Source: Gorsachius magnificus
Lineage: Eukaryota; Chordata; Aves; Pelecaniformes; Ardeidae
Reading direction: 5' to 3'
Assembly: GCA_034008185.1 (NCBI GenBank)
Contig: CM067082.1
Coordinates: 6,742,984-6,806,983 of the forward strand
DNA: 64,000 bases
The notes under the pieces were generated by a model. The model was given only the letters and a program-made list of their open reading frames with translations. It did no database searches and was not told the origin of the DNA. Positions 11,990 through 23,817 of the stretch are shown here, piece by piece (the stretch's first letter is position 1; every line of letters starts with the position of its first letter). Position numbers and translations under genes: made by a program.

Positions 11990-14900
11990 GTATTAAGCAA
12001 TATTAAGTAGAGAGTTCAGCTTGGAAAAGGGTTTTTAAGGAACATTAATACTAAATTGCTATGTCTAGGTTGCAATTATACGATTCAAAAATTGAGTTGA
12101 TCCGAGGATGACAACCTTGCAAAAACAAAGTAACAACTCTAAAAAAGATTTCACAAATTTTCTCAAACTTTGAAAAAAAAATTACAAAGAGGAACAACAG
12201 TGATGACTGCTGATAATACCACTTTTATTTCGCTTTAGGTTTTTATCATATGTAGCAAAATAATCTACTTTGAAATAAGATAAAATGCTTAAGATCTGTG
12301 GACAAAAGATGCCTTCAGAGTAGATTAGTCTTCAGTTCATCTGAAATACGCAGTAACCAGATATCTACTAGAATAACCTGGAATGTATAGTGATGGCCTC
12401 TGCAGGCCCATGGACTAAGCAGGAACAGCTACAAGCCATATTTAACAGTTTCACAAAAAATAGTTGCCAGGTGGTCTGCACAGACTCTTAAATTCTGTGT
12501 GACAATCGGAAGAGAACATCAATAAATCAGTAACTGCCTCTTCCCACTCTATTATTAAATGTACTCACCTGTAATGCCTTTCCTTCTATTTAAAACACAT
12601 CATCTAATGTTATACAAAATGACATATGAGAAATGATTTGTTCTGCCTCCAGAGGTATCTTCTGGTTTTAGTTTTCCCACTCACCATTTCTAAATCTTGT
12701 ACTGAATATGAAATCAACAACTGATTAGTCTATAACAAGGAGAAAGTGTTATGTCCACTTTCTAGTCACTTTGGACTATTTTTACCCTTCTAACATGAAC
12801 TTTAATCTTCATTGTTCCATTGGGTCTTTCTCCTTCACTTTCTGCTCTCCATTTCATTTCAAGGACTCCTTACTTTCCTTTGAACTTTATCTTGTCTTCT
12901 ACTTTAATAATGATCTTCTTCATTTTCCACCATGTGTTTCACTTATCATTTTTCCGTGAAAAGAGAAAAAAATACAAGGTTACTTTAAAAACATAGCAGG
13001 TATGCATAAGACCTTAACTTTCAGAGAAGTAAATCACTTGCTTGTATCACTGCTTCCAAGACAAATAGAACAATAATTCTGTTTCTCCAGAATGGTTTAT
13101 AATTTTTATTACATCTGCATTAAATTCTCAGCTTTAGACCTCTGTAAATACAGTTGAAAGGGAAGGAATAACATCTGAAACCAGGTAATTTTTGGAAGAT
13201 GGCCAGCTGGTAATTTGCTCAATTGCAATGTTCAGTAATCTACTTGATAGAAAGATAAGACTGAAAATGTTAGCACCTCAGAAAATGGTCTGATCTAATT
13301 CTGACATTATATTTCTCACTTGAATATTCACGTCCAACTGCAAACTTGTAATTCTGCTTATTTTGCTTATTTTTAACCAGTAATAATACACAAGAACTGA
13401 AGGCCAGTTTCAAAAATTGGGCTCCAAACAATGCATCTTTTTTTTTCATTTTCCTTATTTTCAGTGGTTAATTACTCAGATTTGGCAATGACCTTCCATG
13501 GCTGAATGGAATGAAAGTGTTAGAAAAGATGTAAGGAGAGAGATGGGCAGTTTCTCTGTGAATGGATTAACCCATTTGTTGCAATTATTTCCATTAGGCT
13601 TCAGTTGTTTCCTTTATTTCTTCTTAGATTTCTCTTTAAGGAGGATATATTTATATATATTTGATGTTGATTGCCCAGAAAATTTTAGAAATGTCTCAGT
13701 AGGCAACTTATAAATGGTTTAAGCAAATGATTAGGTAATATCTTCAGGTTTGTACAGAACTACCTACTTTTCAAGACTTTTATGAAGTTTACAGATAAAT
13801 TGAAGCCTAGCATAAGTAGCAGTGAATTAAGTGCCCTGAGTGTGGCTTTTAAAGTTTGATTAATTAATGTCCATAAAGCATTTTGCACTACTCAGACTAA
13901 AGGTCTGTAAGTGCACAGAACAAAATACAGTAATTATTAATCCTGTATCTCACTGTGTGTGGGAGTTTCGGCAGAGCTGCTTAGCACAGCTACTATAAAT
14001 TACAGAGCCCTAAACTTCCAAAGCTACCTCCCCCTGCCGTAGCTCCATTAGCTTTGCTGCTCTTTTCCTGGAATGAGTTGGCTTTTAGCAAGTTTGATGA
14101 AGAATAAAAATGAGGGGCTATACAACGTTTTTAGAGCTGTGTGCTTTGACACACACAAGATATTTCAGCCCCTGTGATGACAGTGTGCCATTCTGATGAA
14201 ATAATGCTGCAGTCACTTAATAACATGGAAGGAACAGATACAACCTGAACATGGAAATATGGTAATTACCAACCTCAAACACAATTATCTCATGTGCTAG
14301 TACTCATAATGGGAACAATATTTCTGTACCGCTTTTTCCCAGAGTCATTTGCAAAACACTCGCTCTGTCTGTTTCTTTCCTTGTGGAAATTTGTCTCTCC
14401 CACAAAATTTCATTTTCTGTAATGACACAAAAACCACTGGTTCAGTGACCTTGGCAGCTCCTTCACAGGGTGTATAACTTATGTTGTCTTTCCACCTTTA
14501 CATGAACTGTGTGTCTCAGCTCCCACAAGCTGATCAGGGAAATGTGCTTTAGCCCAACACATGCATGGTTGAGGATGCAATTACTGTAACTGGCTTTCCT
14601 AGCTGTCCGCAGCAAGAACAAGAGGTAAGATCCTCTGCAGGTCTAAAACTGGCTCCAGATTCATAATGACACTAGGATGATTTATGCTAGGAGAAACTTC
14701 GTGCCAGCTTGTATGTCTATATCAAATTTGCTTGTATAATAACACTCCTCTGAGATCTTATTCTTTAAAATAGTTACAGCTGTCTGGCACATCTTTTTCT
14801 TCAGCTATGATAATGCACTGGTTACTGCTCAGAATTACAGAGGTAAGGGACTATTGTTAAGTGAATACCGTCATCTGGTGAGCAAATATAATAGATTTGT

Positions 14901-16821
14901 TTTAGAGATTTGGGAGAAGTAACTTCAATCTGTCCTTTACTTTAGATAGAAATAAAAGCTAACTTTCTTCTAGTTTCATAGAACCTCTTATTAGATGAAA
15001 TTGGGTGGTTCTTGTATCCAGTATCCCTGATAATGAAGTAAAAACATGAAAAATTATCAGAGGCATTGCGCTAAAACACTTTGGGGGTTCCTCAGAAGCA
15101 GGAGGGAATCATAAATCTGAGTGAAAGGGTTTCTGTGAGATTCTCAGCCTCATTTCTGTAGGCTGTATATTGGTCTGAATATTTCAGGCGAGAGCTGGAT
15201 TCCTGCATGCTCCTGGGCATGCAGTTTATGCAGTCAGTGGCAGTTTACACATAGAGCATTCATTTATTTCCCATACCTGGGCTGCCACAGCTCCATCTCA
15301 GCTTTCTTTGGCGGTTCTATGTTAAGATAGAGCTGCTAGAGTGAACCTAAGAAAAAGGTTTTCAAACTACTCTTTCCGAGTACATCTGAAAGGATCAAAC
15401 TTCGATCTATAATTCTTCTCTTGCTTCTATCTTATATTTCAACATAGACATGAAAATGACTTAGCGCGTTCAGCTTGTTTCATGTTTTGTGCCAGGTGTC
15501 AAGATAGGATTGGTTTGAACACTGGACAAGTAATCTGTTACGTGGTACAATGAAATAATGGGGACAACAAAAGAGTTACTTTGTCCCTTGAGAGGCGGAG
15601 ATCAGCTGCTACAACAATGTAAATTGTTAAAGAGTCATTTGTCATCTCCTGCTTGCCAGGTCTTTGCTGCTGTTGTTGCTGGTGGGAAATCAGCAGCTAT
15701 TTCTGTGAAAAGTGGCTGTAGCAAACTGTTGATATTCTCCTACTTCCAGGCTGTGGTGGGAGAGTCAAATTGTTATTCATCAAAGCTGTGTCAACCTCTC
15801 TACTCAGGTCCCACTTGTTAGTGACCAGATGGCAAGATCAAGTCCTTCCCTACAACCCTATTCCAGCAGCTCTCAGAATAATTATCTTGCTGATTTTGCA
15901 CTTTAATCAAACATTAGTATACTTCGTAATTTCATTCTGGAAATAACACACACACGGTGTTATGGATCAGTGACAATTTCAAAAGTCATCATTATATACT
16001 TTTAGACACGACCAGAGTCTGAACTCCATTTGTATTCTGCAATCCATTTGTTTGTGGCACCAAAGATCCATGCAGTGTATTGGTAAATAATGAAAATGGA
16101 AAAAAATTACAGGCCATTAATAATTATAGAGGCAACAAAACTCATTAATTTGACTCCCAGCCAAAAATATCCCATTCAGATACTTACTGAAACTTCCACT
16201 CCTTTCTTGCAGCTATACTGTAATAAACCCCACAGTTTTCATAGCATTAGCTCAGTTAAACTCTAGAGGTATGTGGCTCTATGCAATAAAATGGTTGAGT
16301 GCAAGACCTGTTCAAATGAAAAGAGAGAGATCTTGCATCATCAGAGCAGAATTTGACCCCCTTTTTTGAATAAGAACTGCTTCGTGGCATTTTATAGCAG
16401 ACAGAGCCATAGCAAGGTTGGTTGAAAGCAATGCTTTCCCCTATATCGGTGTGAGGGGCAGGAGAGACAACTGATGTGAACAGAGCAACGCCAGCAAGTG
16501 CTGTCAGCAAATGCAACATGCTGCTTTGAAACCAAAGAGGTGTCAGAGACTGAGGGTTTGGAGTCCCTGAGCACCACCACTCAGTGCACAGGCAGGATCA
16601 TCGCCTGGAGGGGGAAGCTTGTCGATTTGAGCCAGGATAAGATTTTATTCAACACTGGTAATAAAAAGAGGGAACAATGTATGACCACACATACTATGGA
16701 GGCTCACTATAATTTTTACCCCAGTTTTCATTACAAATTTTGACCTAAGCCCTGCAGATAACACTACTGGTGGAAGAACCCTGTGCTCCATTGAAATTAG
16801 GAATACTGAACCCACAGCAAG
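11990..16821. other. Unique sequence, no supported gene
   Basis: No CR1 or LTR sequence is present between these bounds. Short frames at 15.56-15.82 kb (plus) and 16.26-16.52 kb (minus) are about 87 codons each. The second has a signal-peptide-like start and is discussed as a finding. A stretch near 13.85-14.3 kb is rich in TAATTA-type motifs and looks less like neutral decay, but this cannot be shown from one sequence. Confidence 0.5.
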
Positions 16822-17368
16822 TGTCCTGGTTTCACCTTGGATAGAGTTAAATTTCTTCCTAGTACCTGGTATAGTGCTGTGGTTTGGATTTAGGATGAGA
16901 AGAATGTTGATAACTCACTGATGGTTTAGTTGTTGCTGAGCAGTGCTCACACCAGTCAAGGACTTTTCAGCTTCCTCTGCCCTACCAGGTGCACCAGAAG
17001 CTGGGAGGGGGCACATCCAGGACAGCTGACCCCAACTGGCCCAAGGGCTATTCCAGACCATATGACATCATTCTCTGGGGGAGTTGGTCAGTCAGGGGAA
17101 GAGTGATCACTGCTCGGGACGGGCTGGGCGTCGGTCAGCGGGTGGTGAGCAATTGCATTGTGCATCACTTGTTTTGTATATTCTATATATACCCTTAACA
17201 TTATCATTATTATTATTATTGTTATTCTTTTCTCTTATTAAACTGTCTCTATCTCAACCCATGGGTCTTACTTTTTTTCCCAATTCTATCCCCCATCCCA
17301 CTAAGGATTGGGGGGAGTGAGTGAGCAGCTGCGTGGTGCTTAGTTGCCAGTCGGGTTAAACCATGCCA
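16822..17368 (+). mobile_element. Solo LTR of avian endogenous retrovirus, copy A
   Basis: The 547-bp element starts with TGTCCTGG and ends with TTAAACCATGCCA, matching the termini of copies B, C and D. It carries the family's U3 block, a TATATA-rich segment near 17170-17191, the TTATTAAACTGTCTC poly(A) region and the C-rich tail before GTGGTGCTTAGTTGCC. No gag, pol or env sequence flanks it, so it is a solo LTR left by recombination between two LTRs. The flanking five bases (GCAAG on the left, ATCTG on the right) do not match, unlike copy B. It has only one copy of the 20-bp GC-rich unit (17103-17122). Confidence 0.92.
17237..17242 (+). promoter_or_regulatory. LTR poly(A) signal variant ATTAAA, copy A
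   Basis: ATTAAA sits at the same place in copies A, B, C and D, just before CTGTCTCTATCTC or its decayed form. In a retroviral LTR this would direct 3' end formation of viral or read-through transcripts. The position is downstream of the TATA-like segment, which fits the usual U3-R-U5 order. Confidence 0.55.
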
Positions 17369-18512
17369 ATCTGGTACAAGTCTTCAGCCACTAACCTGCA
17401 ACTGATTTTTCAAAGGTGGCTCTCAGCATTGTCACTGTACCCCAAAGACATCATCAGAAATATTAAAATTAGTATTTTTTTAATTTCCTATGCAAACATT
17501 TGAAAACTGATGTGTTTGCATGGGTCCTACTGAAAATAGAAATGAAACATTTTAAGTTTGGGAGAGATTGATTTTTAATTTATGGTGGGTTTTTTCCCAC
17601 TATGCAGAGGTTACTCAAGACAAGGAAATTAAAGGATACATTAGCTGAAATTCATATAACACTTTATTTTTTTCATGGCAATGGTATTCTCAGCACTATA
17701 ATTAGAAATGTTTTGGATGTCTTTTTTTTTTTTCTGTGTTTTAAACTCCTCCTTTTAGCTTTCTATAACAATATCTTTCTCCCACCCTGGTTTGACAACT
17801 TTTCTTTGGACCAGACACTTAGTAAGTATAGTAGAAATTTATTTCCTGAGTAGAGCTTTAAAAATGATACCTCATTGCTTCTCACAATACCTGTTTTCAT
17901 GTCCTGCTATACAGTGTAGTTCATCTGAATAAATTCTGACATTTCCATCTAGGACCCCTTTCTAGTCTATGAAGAGATATAAGTCCTTGTAGCATCTGAA
18001 TTTAGACTTCTAAAGTAGGTCATGGGAATTGTACTTATTCATTCATGCCTGTTCTCTCAGATGACTACAAAGAAACCTAGGGTGACTAGCACAGCTGGAG
18101 GCATCTACACTGAAGATCTCTAAAGCTGGATGAGATGAATCCCACCCCTGTTCCCTAATAAAGGCAAATTGTCAACAGCAATGGAAAGTCAGATTTTCGC
18201 CTGTTTGGACCCTTGTGCAGTTACCTGAATCTTTGCAGAATGACTGTAAATATATCACCATTGACTTTTTACAACATGTGGGACAAATCTAGTTATACTA
18301 GAGCCTGCAATGAAAAAGAATGTTTTATTACTCTGTCTCAAGTTAAAGACCAAATCTCTCCCTTTGTTATAAAAGGCATAAAACTATTTATCTGAACATG
18401 AGTATGTTGATATTCTGTGATCCTTTCGTGCAACTGTGCATCAGACCAGGAGGCTGTGATGTGGAATTCACAGGAATCCCAAGAGCTATTTAGAAGCTTG
18501 ATTTTTATTTCA

Positions 18513-18516
<4 letters not shown>

Positions 18517-18543
<27 letters not shown>
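18517..18543 (+). repeat. Poly-A run, 27 A
   Basis: An uninterrupted run of A is followed by an A/G-rich stretch to about 18560. No retroposed gene is recognisable upstream and no flanking duplication was seen, so it is annotated as a homopolymer and not as a retroposon tail. Confidence 0.95.
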
Positions 18544-18548
<5 letters not shown>

Positions 18549-18696
18549 AGAAAAAAAAAGCTCAACGATCAGAAACTAGGGTAAGGGAAGAAGGAAAAGA
18601 AAATGATGAATTATTTTGGAGAACTTGGGATGCAAGCAGAGACTTGGCCTACTTTCATTATTTAATAGTCAGGACAAGAATTTCCTCCCTCATCTC

Positions 18697-18726
18697 TTTT
18701 TTTTTAAATGAAAAAAAAAAAAAAAA
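18697..18726. repeat. T run followed by 16-A run
   Basis: A 9-base T run, a short AAATG spacer and 16 A residues form a small imperfect inverted homopolymer pair. It is probably microsatellite noise. Confidence 0.9.
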
Positions 18727-19538
18727 CCTCCACCCCCACCCACAAACATATTGCATGCAGGAAGTATTTCCTGCATAGAGAATGAGCTTGTTAGTTAAAA
18801 TTAAAATATCAAAAGCTGACGCATTATTGAACTCTTTCTCTTTATCCATGTAATTCATGAAGATTCTTTCTTATTTAGGGAAGAGGCTAGGCAGTCAGGC
18901 TCAGTGACAGATCCTGTTCAGCTATTCATGCAGTATCGTTACTGTTTATCTTTCATTAGGCGAGCTATGTCAGTCTTAAATTCCCAGATTGGGTAGAATA
19001 GAATCTGCTGAGACCCTACAAATACTGGGTTAAAAAGGAGGATGGAAATACCTGAAGTCCTGTGGTGCTTGAGCTTTCACTCCTAAATTTTCCTAGGAGA
19101 TTATCTTGATGGTTTCTGTGATGCATATATATCTGTTCTTAGAAGGTAAGGTGCTCTTCGAAAAAAATCATCCTGTAGACTAAGTGGTGACCATATTGTC
19201 AATATGAGTTAGTTTCCAACTAGACACATTGTCTGAAAGAGAAGCTGTAGACTGCATTGCCACTTCCTTAAGAAATAAATTCATAGAATAGTTTGGGTTC
19301 GAGGGGATCTTTAAAGGTCATCTAGCCCAACCCCCCTGCAGTGAGTAGGGACATCTTGAGCTAGATCAGGTTGCTCAGGGCCCCGTCCAACCTGGCCTTG
19401 AATGTTTCCAGAGATGGGGCATCTACCACCTCTCTGGGCAACCTGGTCCAGTATTTCACCACCTGCATCATAAAAAATTTCTTCATTAGATCTAGTCTGA
19501 ATCTACCCTCTTCTAGTTTAAAACCATTATGCCTTGTC

Positions 19539-19745
19539 CTATTGCAACAGGTCCTCTAAAATGTTTGTCCCCATCTTTTTATAAGCCCTCTTAAAATACT
19601 GAAAGGCTGCAATAAGGTTTCCACAGAGCTTTCTCTCCTCCAGGCTGACCAACCTCAACTCTCTCAGCCTTTCTTCATAGGATGGATATTCCAGCCTTCT
19701 GATCATTTCTTTGGCCCTCCTCTGGACCTGCTCCCACAGTTCCAT
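19539..19745 (-). pseudogene. CR1 ORF2 C-terminal fragment, decayed
   Basis: A 68-codon open piece of ORF2 covers the segment MELWEQVQRRAKEMIRRLEY and a following LRLVSLEERKLCGNL block. It corresponds to the CR1 region just after the catalytic domain. Compared with the better-preserved copy at 10.4-12.0 kb it has several substitutions, and its stop at 19539 falls well before the family's normal C-terminus. Confidence 0.88.
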
Positions 19746-20096
19746 GTCCTTCTTGTGCTAAGGACCCCAGAGCTGTACACAATACTCCAGGTGAGATCTC
19801 ACCAGAGCAGAGTAGAGGGGCAGAATCCCCTCCCTCCACCTGCTGGCCATGCTTCTTTTAATGTAGCCCAGGACATAGTTGGCCTTCTGGGCTGCGAGTG
19901 CACATTGTCAGCTCATGTTCAGCTTTTCATCCTCCAGTATCCGCAAGTCCTTCCCCACAGGGTTACTCTCAATCCCTTCATCCCTACCAGCCTGTATCAA
20001 TATCAGGGGTTGCCCCAACCCAGATGCAGGACCCTGCACTTGGCCTTGATGAACCTCATGAGTTTCACATGGGCCCACTTCTCAAGCTTGGTCCTT

Positions 20097-20309
20097 CTAA
20101 ATGGCATCCTGTCCCTTAGGCATATCAATGGCACCACTCAGCTTGGTGTCATCTTCAAACTTGCTGAGGGTGCACTTGATCCCACTGTCTGAGTCATTGA
20201 TGAAGATATTAAACAGCACCGGTCCCAATATGGAACCCTGAAGGACACCACTCATCACTGATTTCCATCCAGATATTGAGCCGTTGACCCTCTGGATGCG
20301 ACCATCCAA
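20097..20309 (-). pseudogene. CR1 reverse-transcriptase fragment, altered catalytic box
   Basis: A 70-codon open piece holds the LDGRIQR-like start, a [19 protein letters not shown] block and the catalytic box. The usual FADD reads FEDD here, an alanine-to-glutamate change next to the two metal-binding aspartates. The GVPQG motif is also altered to GVLQG. The frame is lost after GQDAI. The fragment is non-functional. Confidence 0.9.
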
Positions 20310-20849
20310 CCATTCAAGTCATATCCTTCATATAATCTGTACCTTCTGGTGAAAATCTATCTTTGTCTTTTGCTTTTCATGGTCTGAATTACTATTTTGC
20401 CCTTTCTCTCCATTAATAGAAGTATTAATCATTTTGTGGACTGGAAGAGGAAGGGAAAGAGATCTTGAAGATATTTTATGACTGATTACACTTCCAAAGT
20501 GACAAAGAAATGCAGTTCCCAAATTTAATGCCATGCATTAGATTGCAAGTCAGCAATGCACTATAAATTATGGTATTTATGATACACAATACAATATATG
20601 GAGCATTTTGCCAAATTTCTGTGACCAGTGCAAAAGAATTATTGAAATAATACCACCCCATTAGGTGCCAAATTCAATGGAAATTTATAGCCATCTTGTT
20701 TCCACTCCTACAGGAATTAGTGTCAACAGTATGTTTCCCTCCTTCCTCAGTTTTGAACATTTCATGCCTGTACCCATAGTATGGAGTAAACAGCATTCAT
20801 CCATTAGGTAAATAAGTGAATAAGTGTGTGTTTGTTGAGGACAAAGCTT

Positions 20850-20871
20850 CCCCCCCCCCCCCCCCCCCCCC
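20850..20871 (+). repeat. Poly-C run, 22 C
   Basis: An uninterrupted run of 22 C lies between AAAGCTT and AGTTTTG. The minus strand therefore has 22 consecutive G, which can fold into a G-quadruplex. Homopolymers of this length are highly mutable, so the exact count is uncertain. Confidence 0.95.
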
Positions 20872-21687
20872 AGTTTTGTATGTCTGTGCACAGTTTTCCC
20901 AGGGACCATGCAGATAAAGAGTAATTTCTGAAAAAGCCTGAACTGGGGAACAGTGGTAGGAAGGCTTCTATCACAGATTTGAAAGGAACTCAGCATCCCT
21001 TTAAACATGATAAAGACCATTGATATTTCTATCAGAGATAGGTGATTTTCCCCATCTGTGTTTCTACTAACATCTGAAATAACTTGCAAACAATGTAGCC
21101 CACACAATAACAGTGTGTCACCTTTGTAAATCAAGCCTTACATAAACTAGTAAACAAGAAGAAAAAAGAGACAGTAGCTAACTGAGCAGCTAATTATGCT
21201 TGACAAGCTCCTGAGCTAGCATACGCTAATTTTCCTGGTTAGGAAGCTGGGCTGAGGCTTAGGAAACTTTTCCGTTAATATCTAATATTTTGTTCCTCAA
21301 AGATAACTAAGACTCAATTTTTAAAAGATTGGTTTAGGCTGCTAAGTCCATCTGGATGCTCCTAAATCCAGCATTTAGATTCTCAAAGACCCCTACTTTG
21401 TTACTTCTGAAAGAATTCTGGCATTTCAGGTTTCTCCAATATGGCCTAAAAGTATATCACTACCAGGCACACTCAGAATTGCCTATGGTCCTGGCATTTT
21501 AGAGGGATGGGTAGGGTCTAGATGTTTTGATGACCTAGATAGTATGTCAAACAATTTATCAGCAGGGCCCATAGTCAGGCATCATGGGATGGATCTGCTA
21601 GTTTAGGTTCTTTATTACAGGTAATCTGATTACAAGGTAATCCCTCACCATTTTTACTGCTTTAATATTTACTAGTTTGTTGTTGCT

Positions 21688-21780
21688 CTTTCCTTCTTTC
21701 CTTCTTTCCTTCTTTCCTTCTTTCCTTCTTTCCTTCTTTCCTTCTGTCCTTCTTTCCTTCTTTCCTCCTTCTTTTTTTTC
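21688..21780 (+). repeat. TTTCCTTC octamer array
   Basis: About ten units of CTTTCCTT are arranged in tandem, with one CTGTCCTT interruption and a degenerate T-rich right end. It is a homopyrimidine microsatellite, pure enough to be polymorphic in length. Confidence 0.95.
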
Positions 21781-23804
21781 CTGAGTGGATTTGAAAGCAT
21801 TCCTATGTGGATATTCTAATCACCAAGCTAGGATATTCTGTGTAAGACTCCCTCAGTCCCTACCGCTACAGCAGTTCTACTACATAAATATCCTGTGGAT
21901 TAGAGGCAATCAGAATAGAGGTTTAGGGTTGAAGAAGTAAGGGGATAGGGCTGGCTGAGGGAAATGTGACTTTGTAAACCTATACGGGGACCTCCACTAC
22001 TGTGCTGAAAGACCTTGGAGTTAAGCCCTGTTTCCACTTAAGAACAGCAGTAGCTGCTTAGTTGTAGTCACCTAAATAAATTCTGTTTCTCAGAACTCTG
22101 TAAAAACAAGCTAATGGTAATTCTTGATAGTTACCCAGGTAAACACACCAAGGACTGTGAGAAGATCAGGAACCCTTGTGGTTGGCCACTTTTGAGGAAA
22201 AAAGCCAAAACCAAACAAAACAAAAGCCCAACCACCCATCTAGAAAATACAGGCATAGATAGATCTGTGATTTGATCAGGCTAACACTGATTATTATATA
22301 TGTGCCTCTCTATGGTACTACATTGAAAAATGGGTCTGATTATGCTCGGTTTTCCTCTAAGTAAGATCTGATTTACATGGATAGAAAAAGAAGAGATCAA
22401 TCTCAATGTTCTCTCAAGGTCACCCAATGACTTTGGGCACATACTTGTAATACCTCTTTTCCAAGCATGAGTCTTTTTCACATCACACTTTTTCTTTCTA
22501 AATTTTATGAATCCAGTTTCTGTGAAAATAATATTGAAAAAGGAACTACTTTTTCTCCCTGTACATGAAATCAAATTGCAGCATCACAACATTGACTCTG
22601 ATTCCATGTTGCTGCAGACTGGTTGAGTCCCTGTACCATGCTTTGGTCTCCGTAACACTGGTGTGCTGGATAGTATGATGTGGGTCTTTCCAGATGAATA
22701 TAACCAAAAGATGCAGATGTTAACGCCAAGGGTAATATATTAAAAGGAAAGAAAAATAAATTACTTAACCAGACAATAAAACAATTTATTTCCTCCAGTG
22801 CATATTTATTTTAATAAACTTGTCTCATACAAGGTTTCCCGGTACCACTTTCAATACAGCTTCAGTTGTATAACATCCTCAGAATATTAATGCTGGTTTA
22901 TGTAATGTGACTTGGAGATTCAGCTCAGACTCAAGACTGTTGATTAGTGTTCTTATTTGCAAAAGATGATGGGTCTGTATCTGACAAATTTTGAAACAGA
23001 ACACTTACCTGCCTCTTGTGTCCTAGACTCAGGTTTATTTTTGTCTCTTCTTGTGTTCCCTTCCTGTGTTAAGTGTAAACCTCATGAGGACTGAATGAAA
23101 CATCAGAGCTAAGTTTGAAATGTAAATAAACAAATAAGCAAATAAATAAAGGGAAGACAACTGTTTCCGGCAATGAAGCACTTGCTCTAAGGTAGTAAAT
23201 AACAGCAGCCTACCTACTGGGTCCATTGGGTAAAGAAAGTTGCCTTTAGTACAGAGATTATTTTCCTTCTGTTTGGAGACTGACCTAAATCCAACAGAGA
23301 GTAGCCTGTCTTCTGCCATCACCTTTGATTACACAGTCATAAAATATGGTTGAGATAATTTAAGTAGCATATCCTCCTGTTAGCAACACATCACATGCAC
23401 TGCTTTGATACACTCCTTAGTATTTAAGCCAAAAAAGACCCAGCTTGCATGTAAGCCACATGCATCTAGAAAGCTCAGAGTTTGCCACTATAAGTAATTT
23501 CAGAGGAGTAACTTTTTTTTTTTTGCACTTTACAATTAGCATAAGCCCCTACTGATGATTTTAACCCTTTTGTGTCTGTAATATCTTCCATAACTAATAA
23601 CTGCCAAAGCACTGACAGCAGGATCCCTGACTGAAAGAGAATTTGAAATAAGAGCATAAAATAAATATCTGTTTCTTTTTGCTGGATGGGTTTTGCCATG
23701 TGACTGAAAACATGCTATTGGAGGAGAGAAGAAAAAGACGTGGGAAGGGAGGGAAAAGCAAAAGCACTTTGTGGGCGAGTAGACAAGTCACAAAGTTAAA
23801 GAAA

Positions 23805-23817
23805 CCCCCCCCCCCCC
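23805..23817 (+). repeat. Poly-C run, 13 C
   Basis: A second uninterrupted C homopolymer lies 3 kb from the first. Confidence 0.95.

Larger units (their letters stand above)
17369..19278. other. Unique sequence with two A-rich runs
   Basis: There is no recognised gene or transposon. Two A runs (18517-18543 and 18711-18726) are listed separately. Short frames near 17.6-17.85 kb and 18.2-18.4 kb on the plus strand lack any motif. Confidence 0.55.
19279..20312 (-). mobile_element. CR1 LINE, 5'-truncated, more decayed copy
   Basis: This minus-strand CR1 has its 3' end at the left (TCATAGAATAG, then TTTGGGTTCGAGG) and runs through the 3' UTR and the C-terminal and catalytic parts of ORF2 before breaking off near 20312. 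It is about 1.03 kb. It is clearly related to the copy at 10.4-12.0 kb but carries more substitutions and small indels, and keeps only one clear octamer. That suggests an older insertion or an older subfamily. Confidence 0.95.

Noticed and set aside
20685..21134. 149-codon minus-strand frame
   Set aside because: It crosses the G22/C22 homopolymer, giving a glycine run, and shows no family features.
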